Assembly (NCBI GenBank): GCA_903930145.1 | Contig: CAIYXP010000433.1 | Location: 1 to 44,678, forward strand | Length of the DNA stretch: 44,678 nucleotides | Direction: 5' to 3' | DNA from: an uncultured Methylococcaceae bacterium | GTDB lineage: Bacteria; Pseudomonadota; Gammaproteobacteria; Methylococcales; Methylococcaceae | Notes under the pieces: generated by a model | Databases searched by the model: none | What the model was told of the DNA's origin: nothing | What the model saw: only the letters and a program-made list of their open reading frames with translations | Made by a program: the position numbers and the translations under genes | Part shown: piece after piece, positions 27,210 through 37,553 of the stretch | How the letters are laid out: every line of letters begins with the position of its first letter | How positions within the stretch are numbered: position 1 is the first letter of the stretch

Positions 27210-28574
27210 ATGAATGAACCCATTTTAAATGCGCAAATGCTTGCCAAGATTGGGCTGGATAGCTCATCTAGGGTACTAGTGGTGGGTCTGGGTGCCACAG
27301 GCTTATCGGTGGCGCGGTTTTTATCAGACAAAGGCATTCAATTGGCAGTGGTCGATACCCGCGTAAAGCCTCCTGGTCTGACCGAATTGCGGGAATTTCT
27401 GCCTGATGTGGCCGTTTTTCTGGGCGGATTCGATAAGTTGGCTTTTGACCGTGCCACTCATTTGATCGTCAGCCCCGGCGTGTCATTGGAAACGCCCATG
27501 ATCCGTCAAGCCATGTTATCGGGAACCCCCGTTTTTGGCGACTTGGATTTGTTTGTTTGCATGGCCGAAGCACCGATCATTGGCATCACCGGATCAAACG
27601 GCAAAAGCACCGTCACCACTTTATTGGGATTGATGGCCGAAGAAGACCAACGCAAGGTCAAAGTGGGGGGAAATCTGGGAATACCGATGATGGATTTACT
27701 GGACGAAGAGGCCGATTTGTATGTCTTGGAACTATCCAGCTTCCAACTGGAACGGTCCGAACTGCTGCGAGCCGACGCTGCAACGGTATTGAATATCAGC
27801 CCTGACCACATGGATCGATACACCGACCTGAATGCTTATGCCGATGCCAAAAAAAGGATATTCAAAGGGGATGGACTCATGGTTTTGAATGCGGATGATC
27901 CGATGGTTGAATCCATGGCTGAACCTAATCGGCGATGTGTGCGTTTCAGTGTCAAAGAGAACGCTCAGGCTGAATACCGTTTGAACGAAGACGGCTGGCT
28001 CAGCCGTGGCGACCAACCTATTCTGCCGTCTTCCGAGGTGCGCATCAAAGGGCGGCACAATATCGCCAATGCCTTGGCTGCCGTGGCCTTGGGCGATGCC
28101 GTTGGACTCACCGATGCTGCGATGATTAAAGCGATGCGCGAATTTTCCGGCTTGGATCATCGTATGCAATGGGTGGCTGATACTGATGGGATTTCTTATA
28201 TCAACGATTCCAAAGCCACCAACGTGGGGGCCTGCGTCGCTGCTTTGGAAGGTGTCAGCGATCCAGTGGTCCTGATAGCAGGAGGCGATGGAAAAGGCGC
28301 GGATTTCTCTGAATTGGTGGGTGCTGTGACTGGAAAAGTCCGCGCCGTCGTGTTGATGGGCCGTGACGCGCCCTTGCTAGAGCAGGTACTTGGACCCGTG
28401 GTGAAAACCGTGAGAGTTGACAATATGGCACAAGCCGTCGCTACGGCGCGCACCTTGGCACACTCCGGTGACATTGTATTATTGGCCCCCGCCTGTGCAA
28501 GTTTGGATCAATATAAAGATTATCAAGAACGTGGTCGAATGTTTGCCGAAGCTGTAAGAGGTATGTTGAAATGA
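27210..28574 (+). CDS. murD: UDP-MurNAc-L-alanine:D-glutamate ligase MurD
   Basis: 454 residues. Adds D-glutamate to UDP-MurNAc-L-Ala. The N-terminal Rossmann segment VLVVGLGATGLSVARFL binds the uridine nucleotide; the ATP loop is GITGSNGKST with Lys132. Other blocks: LELSSFQLE, LNISPDHMDRY and YINDSKATNVGA. The 4-nt overlap with ftsW (ATGA) continues the coupled order. Confidence 0.98.
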   Translation: MNEPILNAQMLAKIGLDSSSRVLVVGLGATGLSVARFLSDKGIQLAVVDTRVKPPGLTELREFLPDVAVFLGGFDKLAFDRATHLIVSPGVSLETPMIRQAMLSGTPVFGDLDLFVCMAEAPIIGITGSNGKSTVTTLLGLMAEEDQRKVKVGGNLGIPMMDLLDEEADLYVLELSSFQLERSELLRADAATVLNISPDHMDRYTDLNAYADAKKRIFKGDGLMVLNADDPMVESMAEPNRRCVRFSVKENAQAEYRLNEDGWLSRGDQPILPSSEVRIKGRHNIANALAAVALGDAVGLTDAAMIKAMREFSGLDHRMQWVADTDGISYINDSKATNVGACVAALEGVSDPVVLIAGGDGKGADFSELVGAVTGKVRAVVLMGRDAPLLEQVLGPVVKTVRVDNMAQAVATARTLAHSGDIVLLAPACASLDQYKDYQERGRMFAEAVRGMLK

Positions 28575-29773
28575 AAACACTTGTTGCCGGAAAAAGCCGG
28601 GGTTTAGTTTTGCAATGGGGGCATAAGCGCTTCTATTTGGACACGGTATTGCTCAGTGTATCCATGGGTATCTTGGTGCTGGGTTATATCATGGTCGCAT
28701 CCGCTTCACTGCACTTGGGCGAAAAACTGGCCAACGATAGCTTCTATTTTCCCAAACACCAACTCGTGCATGTGTTCATGGGCATTTCTGCGGCAATATT
28801 CGTAGCCTCTCGTCCACTGATATTTTGGGAAAAATATGCCCAAGCATTATTTGTCTTCGGTTTGATATTATTGGTAGTGGTGTTGATCCCAGGTTTGGGC
28901 AAAAAAGTGAATGGCAGTGTGCGCTGGTTGAGTATCTTGGGCTTGAGGATACAAGTGTCCGAGATTTTCAAACTGATTGCGGTGATCTATATGGCGACCT
29001 TCATCACCCACCGTTTGCCAATGGTAAGAACGTCTTGGCAAGGAATGATCCGGCCCATGGCGATGTTGACCATAGGCTGTGCTTTATTACTCAAAGAGCC
29101 TGATTTCGGTTCTGCCGCAGTCATTATGGCAGTGGCCATGGGCATGCTCTACTTGGCGGGTGCGCGTTTGTTGCAATTTGGCATTCTTCTCGCCATCGCC
29201 GGCAGTGGTGCCGCTTACTTGGTCATGACCTCCCCTTACCGCCTGATTCGTGTCATGAGCTTCACTCGGCCTTGGGAAGATCCTTTAAACAGCGGCTTCC
29301 AATTAACTCAGGCTTTAATTGCATTCGGGCGGGGAGAGTGGATGGGTGTGGGGCTGGGGTCCAGCGTACAAAAACTATTTTTCCTGCCTGAAGCCCACAC
29401 CGACTTTCTATTTTCAGTGATCGGCGAGGAACTGGGGTTGATGGGGGCATTCTTGGTGATCTTTCTATTCGCCATTATCGTATGGCGAGCCTTTGTCATT
29501 GGTCGCCTGGCAGAGCGGGTCGGCAACACATTCGCGGCCTTCATCGCCTACGGGTTAGGGATTTGGTTCGGATTGCAAGCCTTTATCAACATGGGTGTCA
29601 ATATGGGTATGTTACCGACCAAGGGTCTTACCCTTCCGCTGATGAGCTATGGCGGCGGCAGCATGATTGTCATGTGTTCGGCATTGGCTTTGCTATTCCG
29701 TGTCCGCAGTGAAATCGTCGAGTCTTGCGGCGGCGTGTCAAGGGAAAGGTCGGCATGGTCGCACGTATCATGA
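28571..29773 (+). CDS. ftsW: Septal peptidoglycan glycosyltransferase FtsW (SEDS)
   Basis: 400 residues with about ten membrane helices. FtsW polymerises glycan strands from lipid II at the septum together with FtsI. SEDS family blocks include GSVRWLSILGLRIQVSE, the LLKEPDFGSAAV segment with the conserved acidic residue, SVIGEELGLMGA and LMSYGGGSMIV. The N-terminus has a short cytoplasmic arm. Its end overlaps murG. Confidence 0.97.
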   Translation: MKTLVAGKSRGLVLQWGHKRFYLDTVLLSVSMGILVLGYIMVASASLHLGEKLANDSFYFPKHQLVHVFMGISAAIFVASRPLIFWEKYAQALFVFGLILLVVVLIPGLGKKVNGSVRWLSILGLRIQVSEIFKLIAVIYMATFITHRLPMVRTSWQGMIRPMAMLTIGCALLLKEPDFGSAAVIMAVAMGMLYLAGARLLQFGILLAIAGSGAAYLVMTSPYRLIRVMSFTRPWEDPLNSGFQLTQALIAFGRGEWMGVGLGSSVQKLFFLPEAHTDFLFSVIGEELGLMGAFLVIFLFAIIVWRAFVIGRLAERVGNTFAAFIAYGLGIWFGLQAFINMGVNMGMLPTKGLTLPLMSYGGGSMIVMCSALALLFRVRSEIVESCGGVSRERSAWSHVS

Positions 29774-30822
29774 TCTTAGCCGGTGGGACCGGCGGACATA
29801 TTTTCCCCGCACTAGCGGTAGCCAATGTGTTACGCCAGCAGGGTTGCGAGGTCAGGTGGATGGGCACCCGTGCCGGCATGGAATCCCGATTGGTTCCAAG
29901 CGAGGGGATTCCCATCGAATGGCTGTCAATTGCTGGCTTTCGAGGCAAAGGCTGGACCGCAAAATTGCAAGCCCCTTTAAAACTTGTAGTGGCTTGCTGG
30001 CAAGCTGGACGGATTTTGCGCAAGTTCAAACCCGATGTCGTATTGGGCATGGGTGGCTTCGTAGCAGGGCCAGGGGGTATAATGGCTAGGTTGTTGGGCA
30101 TACCCTTAGTGATTCACGAACAAAACCGCATCCCAGGCACAACCAACCGGTTGTTATTAAAATGGGCCAATAAAGTGCTAGAGGCATTTCCCGGGAGTTT
30201 CAAGGCCAAAGCAGATGCTGTTTTCGTAGGCAATCCGTTGCGCCTGTCAATCGTGGAAGCCATGGCCAAGGACAAGCCAGCCAAGGAGAAAACAACCAAA
30301 CTTTTAATTCTAGGCGGTAGCTTAGGTGCTAAGGCTTTGAATGAAAATGTACCCGAGGCGATTGCCTTGATCGGCGAAAAATTGGAGATTCGCCATCAGA
30401 CAGGAGAGTCTATGCATAAGGTGACAGAAGACCTTTATGCAACACTAGGAATCGAAGCAACCGTGTCGGCATTCATTCAAGATATGGCGGAAGCTTATCG
30501 CTGGGCCGACGTAGTCATTTGCCGGGCTGGTGCGATGACAGTCAGTGAATTGTCCATCGCGGCACTGCCTTCCGTTTTGGTTCCCTTCCCTTTTGCCATT
30601 GACGATCATCAAACTGCAAATGCACGGTATATGGCGGATGCGGGTGCAGCCGTTTTATTACCACAAACCGAATTAACCCCTCAAAAATTGGCCGAGGAAT
30701 TGAAAACCTTAATCAAAAATCCAGAACGCATTGCTGCCATGGCCCGCAATGCCCTCTCCCTCGCCAAACCCGATGCTGCGCAGCGGGTTGCCGAGTTATG
30801 CCTGATGGAGGCCGGTCTATGA
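29755..30822 (+). CDS. murG: Lipid II synthase MurG (GlcNAc transferase)
   Basis: 355 residues, the usual length. Peripheral membrane GT-B glycosyltransferase that adds GlcNAc to lipid I. The N-terminal glycine loop [17 protein letters not shown] and second loop [11 protein letters not shown] are typical, as is the C-terminal donor site [17 protein letters not shown]. The ATG at 29755 has AAAGG upstream and overlaps ftsW by 19 nt; an ATG at 29770 in ATGA with the ftsW stop is a possible alternative start. Confidence 0.97.
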   Translation: MVARIMILAGGTGGHIFPALAVANVLRQQGCEVRWMGTRAGMESRLVPSEGIPIEWLSIAGFRGKGWTAKLQAPLKLVVACWQAGRILRKFKPDVVLGMGGFVAGPGGIMARLLGIPLVIHEQNRIPGTTNRLLLKWANKVLEAFPGSFKAKADAVFVGNPLRLSIVEAMAKDKPAKEKTTKLLILGGSLGAKALNENVPEAIALIGEKLEIRHQTGESMHKVTEDLYATLGIEATVSAFIQDMAEAYRWADVVICRAGAMTVSELSIAALPSVLVPFPFAIDDHQTANARYMADAGAAVLLPQTELTPQKLAEELKTLIKNPERIAAMARNALSLAKPDAAQRVAELCLMEAGL

Positions 30823-32276
30823 GATATCCTCAAGCCATGGTCGAAAAATACGGCATGGACCGCATACGCAGGATACACTTCGTCGGCATCGGCGGAGTCG
30901 GCATGAGCGGCATTGCCGAGGTGCTCATCAACCTAGGCTACTCTGTCTCAGGTTCGGATTTGCAAATGAATGCCAACGCCAAGCGTTTATCCAGCTTGGG
31001 CGCTGAAATTTTCTTAGGCCATAGTGCAGATAATGTCAAGTCAGCCGAAGTGGTCGTCATCTCCAGTGCAGTCAACAACACTAACCCGGAAGTCGAAACC
31101 GCCCGGCTGAACAAAATTCCGGTCGTTTCGCGTGCCGAGATGCTGGCAGAACTGATGCGCTTCCGTTACGGGATCGCCGTGGCGGGCACTCATGGCAAAA
31201 CCACCACGACAAGCCTGACCGCCAGCGTTTTGGCAGAAGCCGGACTCGATCCGACCTTCGTCATCGGTGGGCGATTGAACAGTGCAGGCACCAATGCACA
31301 ATTGGGCCAAGGTGATTATTTAGTGGCCGAGGCCGACGAAAGCGACGCTTCATTCCTGCACCTACAGCCAATGATTGCCATCGTCACCAATATCGATGAA
31401 GACCATATGGAAACCTATGGCGGCGATTATCAGCGGCTCAAGGAAACCTTCATCGAGTTCCTCCATCATCTGCCGTTTTACGGCTTGGCGGTCTTGTGCG
31501 TGGATGACCCCGGCATTCGGGAGATTTTTCCCAGCGTCAACAAACCCATCATCACCTATGGCTTACAAGAAGGGGCTGACATCCGTGCAGTGGACATCGT
31601 CAGGCAAGGCTTAAGCACACGCTTTAAAGTGCGGCGGTCAGTTTGCGAAAGCGAGTTGGACATCACGTTGAACTTGCCGGGAACACACAATGTGCTGAAC
31701 GCTTTGGCGGTGATTGGCGTTGCCACCGAATTAGGCGTCAGTGACGAGTCCATCCAACACGCTTTAGCGGTCTTCAAAGGCATCGGCAGGCGCTTCCAGA
31801 TCAACGGGGAAATCCCCTTGGGCGATGGCATTGTCACTTTCGTGGACGACTACGGCCACCACCCCCGCGAAGTCGCAGCAACCTTGGATGCCGCAAGGCA
31901 AGCTTTTCCGGGTAGGCGTTTGGTGCTGGTGTTCCAACCCCACCGTTACACCCGTACCCGGGATTTGTTTGAAGATTTTGTCTCTGTCTTGTCGAAAGTC
32001 GATTTGTTGGTTCTGCTAGACATTTATGCTGCCGGTGAACCCCCTTTAGCCGGCGTTAACGGACGTTCACTGTCTAGGGCCATTCGCATGAGAGGCTTGG
32101 TTGACCCCATCTTCCTCCCCAAAGCCGAAGAATTGAGTGACACTTTATCGAAGATTATAAATCCCGGCGATGTTGTCCTGACTTCAGGAGCCGGCAATAT
32201 TGGCGCAATCGCGGCAGAATTGCCGGGGCGGCTCGCCACTAAGATGATCGACGTGGAAAAAAACCAGCATGGCTAG
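30819..32276 (+). CDS. murC: UDP-MurNAc:L-alanine ligase MurC
   Basis: 485 residues. Adds the first stem residue, L-alanine, to UDP-MurNAc. The nucleotide domain has [18 protein letters not shown]; the ATP loop is GTHGKTTTT (from residue 123); the ligase domain shows [14 protein letters not shown] and [16 protein letters not shown]. The ATG at 30819 overlaps the murG stop (ATGA); an in-frame start at 30798 would overlap murG more and has no support. Overlaps murB by 8 nt. Confidence 0.97.
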   Translation: MRYPQAMVEKYGMDRIRRIHFVGIGGVGMSGIAEVLINLGYSVSGSDLQMNANAKRLSSLGAEIFLGHSADNVKSAEVVVISSAVNNTNPEVETARLNKIPVVSRAEMLAELMRFRYGIAVAGTHGKTTTTSLTASVLAEAGLDPTFVIGGRLNSAGTNAQLGQGDYLVAEADESDASFLHLQPMIAIVTNIDEDHMETYGGDYQRLKETFIEFLHHLPFYGLAVLCVDDPGIREIFPSVNKPIITYGLQEGADIRAVDIVRQGLSTRFKVRRSVCESELDITLNLPGTHNVLNALAVIGVATELGVSDESIQHALAVFKGIGRRFQINGEIPLGDGIVTFVDDYGHHPREVAATLDAARQAFPGRRLVLVFQPHRYTRTRDLFEDFVSVLSKVDLLVLLDIYAAGEPPLAGVNGRSLSRAIRMRGLVDPIFLPKAEELSDTLSKIINPGDVVLTSGAGNIGAIAAELPGRLATKMIDVEKNQHG

Positions 32277-33207
32277 TCTGGCTCATCAAGACAGAGCGGA
32301 TCATACAATGGATTATCACCCAACATTGCGCGGTGAGATGCGCCATCACGAATCGCTTGCCGATCACACCTCATGGCGTGTGGGCGGACCGGCTGAGGAC
32401 ATGTATTTTCCTGCGGACAAGCAGGACTTGATTGATTTCCTGCGCTCATTGCCGACAGACAAGCCATTATTCTGGCTAGGTTTGGGCAGCAACCTACTGG
32501 TGCGCGACGGTGGCATCCACGGCGTGGTGATCTGCACCAAGAATCGCCTCAAAGCCATGCAGGAGATCGCAGAGGGTCGGGTTTATGTGGAAGCCGGGGT
32601 ACCCTGCGCGCATGTCGCAAGGTTCACCACCGACAAAGGGCTTTGCGGTGCAGAGTTTTTGGCCGGCATACCCGGTACTTTTGGCGGTGCCTTGGCGATG
32701 AACGCGGGGGCTTTCGGCGGGGAAACTTGGCCTTTGGTGGATAAAGTGATCACCGTTGACCGCTACGGTGAAATCCATGAAAGAACTGTCGAGGAATATC
32801 AGATTGGCTATCGCAGTGTCAATGGGCCGGACGGTGAATGGTTCTTGGCTGCGGAATTGAAACTCAAGCGTGGCGATACCGCACAGGGCCGCGAACAGAT
32901 CAAAACCTTGCTGGCAAAACGTGCCGCGACCCAACCCGTCAACCAACCGAGTTGCGGGTCGGTGTTTCGCAACCCGAAAGGTGATTATGCCGCCCGTTTG
33001 ATTGAGTCCTGTGGATTGAAGGGTTTTCGCATCGGCGGTGCATGTGTTTCGGAAAAACACGCCAATTTTATTGTAAACCTAGGCGGGGCAAGCGCTGAGG
33101 ACATTGAACAATTGATTAATAGAGTGCGTGAGCAAGTAAAAAGCTCCCACGGAGTAAGCCTGATGCCGGAAGTCCGCATCGTCGGCGAAATCATACAAAA
33201 TGACTAA
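32269..33207 (+). CDS. murB: UDP-N-acetylenolpyruvoylglucosamine reductase MurB
   Basis: 312 residues. FAD-dependent enzyme that reduces enolpyruvyl-UDP-GlcNAc to UDP-MurNAc with NADPH. FAD-binding blocks: [25 protein letters not shown] and [19 protein letters not shown]. The proton donor is Ser231 in [12 protein letters not shown]. The short form and CGSVF context suggest the type II class rather than the longer E. coli type. Its place between murC and ddl is common outside enteric bacteria. Confidence 0.97.
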   Translation: MASLAHQDRADHTMDYHPTLRGEMRHHESLADHTSWRVGGPAEDMYFPADKQDLIDFLRSLPTDKPLFWLGLGSNLLVRDGGIHGVVICTKNRLKAMQEIAEGRVYVEAGVPCAHVARFTTDKGLCGAEFLAGIPGTFGGALAMNAGAFGGETWPLVDKVITVDRYGEIHERTVEEYQIGYRSVNGPDGEWFLAAELKLKRGDTAQGREQIKTLLAKRAATQPVNQPSCGSVFRNPKGDYAARLIESCGLKGFRIGGACVSEKHANFIVNLGGASAEDIEQLINRVREQVKSSHGVSLMPEVRIVGEIIQND

Positions 33208-33221
33208 CTTAAGGAGTGACT

Positions 33222-34157
33222 GTGAGCGTTCGAATAACTAACGCCAAAGATTTTGGCCGTGTCGCCGTGCTAATGGGCGGTGCGGCGGCGGAGCGTGAAG
33301 TTTCATTAAGAAGCGGCAAGGCGGTATTGGAAGCACTGTTGAGCCGTGGCGTGGAGGCTGTTGGTTTGGATGTGGGGTCCAATCCGGTCGAACCCCTGTT
33401 ACAGTCTAAATACGATAGGGTTTTCAACATCATTCATGGACGTGGCGGCGAAGATGGCGTGGTTCAAGGGGCCTTGGAAGCTTTGGGCATCCCTTATACG
33501 GGTAGTGGCGTGCTGGCCTCCGCGTTGGCAATGGACAAACTGCGGACCAAACTCTGTTGGCTAGGGGCCGGTTTGCAGACACCCAAGTGGATGCTGTTGG
33601 AACAGCCCGAAGACTTACAGCGTTGCGCCGAACAACTGGGCTTTCCGTTGATAGTCAAACCCGCCAATGAAGGTTCAAGCATCGGCATGAGCCGCGCGGA
33701 AAACCCAGAAGAATTGCGTAAAGCTTGGGAACTTGCCGCACAATTTCAATGCGACGTTTTTGCCGAGGTTTGGGTAACCGGCAAGGAATACACGGCGGCG
33801 GTCCTGAACGGACAGGCGCTGCCCTTAATCCGACTGGAAACACCCAATGTATTTTACGACTTTGACGCCAAATACCGCGCCAATACCACTCGCTACCATT
33901 GCCCTTGCGGTTTGGACGAGGCAACAGAATCCGAGTACCGAGAACTCGCCGTGAAGGCTTGCAAAGTTTTGGGTGTGCAGGGTTGGGGTCGAGTCGACTT
34001 GTTGGTCGACGATGCCAACCGCCCTTGGTTGATTGAAGTGAATACAGTCCCAGGGATGACCGACCATAGCCTAGTGCCTATGGCTGCCAAGTCCGTTGGC
34101 ATTGAATTTGATGAATTGGTATGGCGAATATTAGAAACCAGCCTCGGGCAAGTGTAG
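33222..34157 (+). CDS. ddl: D-alanine-D-alanine ligase
   Basis: 311 residues. ATP-grasp ligase making D-Ala-D-Ala for MurF. Key blocks: VLMGGAAAEREVSLRSG near the N-terminus, FPLIVKPANEGSSIGMSR (ATP and loop residues), GWGRVDLLVDDANRPWLIEV and NTVPGMTDHSLVP (metal and product binding). The start is a GTG at 33222 with AAGGAG 5 nt upstream; an in-frame GTG at 33216 overlaps that ribosome site and is rejected. The 3' end overlaps ftsQ by 37 nt. Confidence 0.96.
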   Translation: MSVRITNAKDFGRVAVLMGGAAAEREVSLRSGKAVLEALLSRGVEAVGLDVGSNPVEPLLQSKYDRVFNIIHGRGGEDGVVQGALEALGIPYTGSGVLASALAMDKLRTKLCWLGAGLQTPKWMLLEQPEDLQRCAEQLGFPLIVKPANEGSSIGMSRAENPEELRKAWELAAQFQCDVFAEVWVTGKEYTAAVLNGQALPLIRLETPNVFYDFDAKYRANTTRYHCPCGLDEATESEYRELAVKACKVLGVQGWGRVDLLVDDANRPWLIEVNTVPGMTDHSLVPMAAKSVGIEFDELVWRILETSLGQV

Positions 34158-34978
34158 CCCACCACTATGCCAAACCGCCCCAGCGAAATGGGATCGGCGC
34201 TGCCAGCATTAGCAAATGGCTGCTGCGGATTGCCATCGTGTTAGCCTTGGGCGGGATGACTTGGCTGGGATGGGAAAGGCTATCGGCACAAGACCTGACG
34301 ATGGCTTTCCCGATTAATTATGTGCGCGTGGCAGGTGAAATCGAAAATCTGGACGCAGGGAAACTGCAAGAAATCTTGCAACCTGCGCTCAGCGGCGGCT
34401 ACTTTAACCAAGATTTGTTAGAAGTGGAAAGAACCGTCCGTTCGTTTCCTTGGATAGACCACGCCAAGTTGTCCAGGATTTGGCCAGACACCTTGGAGGT
34501 CGATATCACTGAACAAAAGGCAGTGGCTAGATGGGGTGACAAGGCGTTGCTGAATGTCAGGGGAGAGCGGTTTATGCCCGATGGAGTGGAAGCTTTCACC
34601 AATCTTCCAGTCATCTACGGGCCACTAGGGATGGAAAGCTATTTATTGGACATGTTGAACACCCTTGATGATAGACTTGCACCAACAGGGGTTAAAGTCG
34701 CAACCTTGGACATGAGCAAGAGAAGGGCGTGGATCGTGAAGCTGAACAATGGTTTGGAGCTTCACTTCGGCAGACAAGACCCCGTCAAGTTGCTGGAGTG
34801 GTTTTTGAACCTAGTCCCCAAATTAGGCGAGGATGTGTTTGCGCAATTGAAGCGTGTCGATCTGCGTTATCCCAATGGCTTCGCCTTAGTTTGGAAGTCC
34901 CCGGATGAAATCAACGGACAAGACAGTGAAGTACTCCAACTTAATGACAAAACCAGCAAACAGGCGGTAGAGAATTAA
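34121..34978 (+). CDS. ftsQ: Cell division protein FtsQ
   Basis: 285 residues. Bitopic divisome protein that recruits FtsL/FtsB. A basic cytoplasmic arm is followed by one membrane helix (about 33-50, LLRIAIVLALGGMTWLG) and a POTRA domain starting at INYVRVAGEIENL, then RSFPWIDHAKLSRIWPDTLEV. The ATG at 34121 lies 37 nt inside ddl and has no strong ribosome site; no later ATG precedes the membrane helix, so it may depend on coupling to ddl. Confidence 0.94.
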   Translation: MANIRNQPRASVAHHYAKPPQRNGIGAASISKWLLRIAIVLALGGMTWLGWERLSAQDLTMAFPINYVRVAGEIENLDAGKLQEILQPALSGGYFNQDLLEVERTVRSFPWIDHAKLSRIWPDTLEVDITEQKAVARWGDKALLNVRGERFMPDGVEAFTNLPVIYGPLGMESYLLDMLNTLDDRLAPTGVKVATLDMSKRRAWIVKLNNGLELHFGRQDPVKLLEWFLNLVPKLGEDVFAQLKRVDLRYPNGFALVWKSPDEINGQDSEVLQLNDKTSKQAVEN

Positions 34979-34983
34979 TTAGC

Positions 34984-36219
34984 ATGGCAAGAAAATCGGA
35001 ACACAATTTGATTGTTGGATTAGATATCGGCACCTCTAAAGTGGCCGCTATCGTCGGCGAAATGAAGGAAGACGGTGAAATCGAGGTTATCGGCATCGGT
35101 ACCCAGCCTTCACGCGGACTCAAGAAAGGCGTGGTGGTCAATTTGGAAGCCACCGTGCAGTCCATACAACGCGCCATCGAAGATGCCGAAGCAATGGCAG
35201 GATGCCGCATACACTCGGTTTATGCAGGCATAGCCGGTAGCCATATCAGCAGCATGAATTCCCATGGCATTGTCGCCATCAAAGAAAAGGAAGTCACGCA
35301 AAGCGATGTGGACAGGGTGATCGATTCGGCACGTGCGGTGGCGATACCTGCCGACCAGAAAATACTGCACATCCTGCCGCAAGAATTTGTCATTGACCGC
35401 CAAGAAGGGATAAAAGAACCCATTGGCATGTCCGGCATTCGTCTTGAGGCAAGGGTTCATATCGTCACTGGCGCGGTCAGCGCGGCACAGAACATCGAAA
35501 AATGCATTCGCCGTTGCGGTTTGGAGGTGGATGATGTGATTTTGGAGCAATTGGCTTCGGCCCAAGCCGTATTGGCGGAAGATGAAAAAGAACTAGGGGT
35601 TTGCCTAGTTGACATCGGCGGCGGCACGACGGACATCGCGGTGTTCACCGACGGTGCGATACGCCACACCGCCGTCATACCGATAGCCGGTGACCAAGTG
35701 ACCAACGATATCGCAGTCGCCTTGCGCACACCCGCACAGTATGCCGAAGAAATCAAAATCAAATATGCCTGCGCACTGACCCAGTTGGCAAAGCTGGAGG
35801 AGACGATTGAAGTCCCAAGCATTGGCGACCGCCCCTCCCGGCAGATTTCCAAGCTGAATTTAGCGGAAATTGTGGAGCCGCGTTACGAAGAGTTACTGCT
35901 GCTGGTGCAGGCTGAATTGCGGCGTAGCGGGTTTGAAGATCTGATCGCCGCAGGCATTGTGCTAAGCGGCGGCAGTGCAAGAGTGGAAGGTTTGGTCGAT
36001 TTGGCCGAAGAGATTTTTCACATGCCGGTGAGATTGGGCTTGCCCCAATTTGTGACGGGGTTGAACGATGTCGTTCGCAACCCCGCCTACTCAACCGGAG
36101 TGGGATTATTGTTATTTGGACGTCAGCACGGCCCACACGGAGAGAGAGGCCCGATGGGAGAAGGTGGATTCAGGAGAATGTTAAGCAGAATGAAAAGTTG
36201 GTTTCAAGGTAATTTCTAG
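34984..36219 (+). CDS. ftsA: Cell division protein FtsA
   Basis: 411 residues. Actin-like ATPase that tethers FtsZ to the membrane. Nucleotide-binding blocks are LIVGLDIGTSKVAAIVGE and CLVDIGGGTTDIAVF, with the FtsA-specific 1C region after GTQPSRGLKKGVVVNLEAT. The C-terminus FRRMLSRMKSWFQGNF is the amphipathic membrane-targeting helix. Starts 5 nt after ftsQ. Confidence 0.98.
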   Translation: MARKSEHNLIVGLDIGTSKVAAIVGEMKEDGEIEVIGIGTQPSRGLKKGVVVNLEATVQSIQRAIEDAEAMAGCRIHSVYAGIAGSHISSMNSHGIVAIKEKEVTQSDVDRVIDSARAVAIPADQKILHILPQEFVIDRQEGIKEPIGMSGIRLEARVHIVTGAVSAAQNIEKCIRRCGLEVDDVILEQLASAQAVLAEDEKELGVCLVDIGGGTTDIAVFTDGAIRHTAVIPIAGDQVTNDIAVALRTPAQYAEEIKIKYACALTQLAKLEETIEVPSIGDRPSRQISKLNLAEIVEPRYEELLLLVQAELRRSGFEDLIAAGIVLSGGSARVEGLVDLAEEIFHMPVRLGLPQFVTGLNDVVRNPAYSTGVGLLLFGRQHGPHGERGPMGEGGFRRMLSRMKSWFQGNF

Positions 36220-36270
36220 GTTTTGTCATTTTTGGTAATTCAAGTCTCAGGAAGACATGGGGTGGATAGT

Positions 36271-37416
36271 ATGAAATTTGAAATAGCGGATTCCTACAGT
36301 CAAAAGGCTGTTATTAAGGTCGTTGGAGTTGGTGGCGGCGGAGGTAATGCCGTCAATCACATGGTTAATAGTCACATCGAAGGCGTGGACTTCATCTGCG
36401 CCAATACCGATGCGCAAGCACTAAAAAATGTCAATGCGCGGTCTGTCATACAACTTGGCAATGCATTGACCAAAGGGCTGGGAGCGGGAGCCAACCCGGA
36501 AATCGGACGTCAGGCCGCCTTGGATGACCGTGAACGCATCCTCGAAGTGCTGGATGGCGCGGACATGGTCTTTATTACCTCTGGCATGGGCGGCGGGACA
36601 GGCACTGGCGCGGCCCCGGTCATTGCCGAGATTGCCAAAGAAGCCGGCATCTTGACCGTCGCGGTCGTCACCAAGCCTTTCCATTTCGAAGGCAAAAAGC
36701 GCCGGGCTATCGCCGAAAAGGGCATAGAGGAATTGAGCCAATTCGTCGATTCCTTGATCACCATCCCGAACGAAAAGCTGTTACCGGTGCTTGGCAAAAA
36801 CGTCAGCCTGATCGAAGCGTTTGCCGCTGCCAATAATGTGCTGTTAGGCGCGGTTCAAGGCATCGCCGACTTGATCACCCATCCCGGCATCATCAACGTG
36901 GACTTCGCCGACGTGCGCACGGTAATGTCCGAAATGGGCATGGCGATGATGGGCACGGGGGTTGCCGTCGGTGAAAACCGGGCGCGTGAAGCGGCGGAAA
37001 GGGCCATTGCGAGCCCGCTGTTGGATGACATCAACTTGCAAGGTGCCAGAGGCATTCTCATCAACATTGCTGGCGGTTCGGACCTGACCCTCAGCGAATT
37101 CAACGAAGTCGGCAACGTAGTCCACGAGTTCGCGGCAGACGACGCGATTGTTGTGGCAGGCGTGTCCGTAGACTCCGAACTCAACGACGAATTGCGCGTC
37201 ACCGTGGTTGCGACAGGGCTTGCCAGCCAACGCCAATTGAACGAGGCTCCCATTCGCTTAGTTAAAACCCATAATGGAGAAATCGATTATGGGGCGCTCG
37301 ACAAACCAACGAGCATTCGTAACAAACCCAAGCACGATAACAGGAACGAGCAGAAAAAAGAAATGGATTTGGAATACTTGGACATTCCCGCTTTCTTGAG
37401 GCGTCAGGCGGATTAA
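36271..37416 (+). CDS. ftsZ: Cell division GTPase FtsZ
   Basis: 381 residues. Tubulin homologue that polymerises into the Z-ring. The tubulin signature GGGTGTGAAP lies near residue 107, the N-terminal loop is VVGVGGGGGNAVNHM, and the T7 loop region NVDFADVRTVM is present. The C-terminal peptide DIPAFLRRQAD binds FtsA/ZipA-type partners. The ATG at 36271 matches the family N-terminus and has GGTGG 5 nt upstream; an in-frame GTG/TTG-type start at 36223 is unlikely. Confidence 0.98.
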   Translation: MKFEIADSYSQKAVIKVVGVGGGGGNAVNHMVNSHIEGVDFICANTDAQALKNVNARSVIQLGNALTKGLGAGANPEIGRQAALDDRERILEVLDGADMVFITSGMGGGTGTGAAPVIAEIAKEAGILTVAVVTKPFHFEGKKRRAIAEKGIEELSQFVDSLITIPNEKLLPVLGKNVSLIEAFAAANNVLLGAVQGIADLITHPGIINVDFADVRTVMSEMGMAMMGTGVAVGENRAREAAERAIASPLLDDINLQGARGILINIAGGSDLTLSEFNEVGNVVHEFAADDAIVVAGVSVDSELNDELRVTVVATGLASQRQLNEAPIRLVKTHNGEIDYGALDKPTSIRNKPKHDNRNEQKKEMDLEYLDIPAFLRRQAD

Positions 37417-37466
37417 CGTAGCAGAGAAACAAACCACCTGTGTGATGTGTGCGACAATTTGTAGCA

Positions 37467-37495
37467 TTGCAACAACACGCAGGACTGGTTATCTT
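37467..37495 (+). promoter_or_regulatory. Possible promoter of lpxC
   Basis: TTGCAA (37467-37472), 17 nt, TATCTT (37490-37495) in the 137-bp ftsZ-lpxC gap. It would give a leader of about 50 nt. A second -35-like TTGACG at 37511 lies too close to the lpxC ribosome site to be convincing. Confidence 0.4.
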
Positions 37496-37553
37496 AATCA
37501 GCAATGCGCCTTGACGTTTGGGGCGGATGAAAACTACAGTTTAGGGTGAACCG

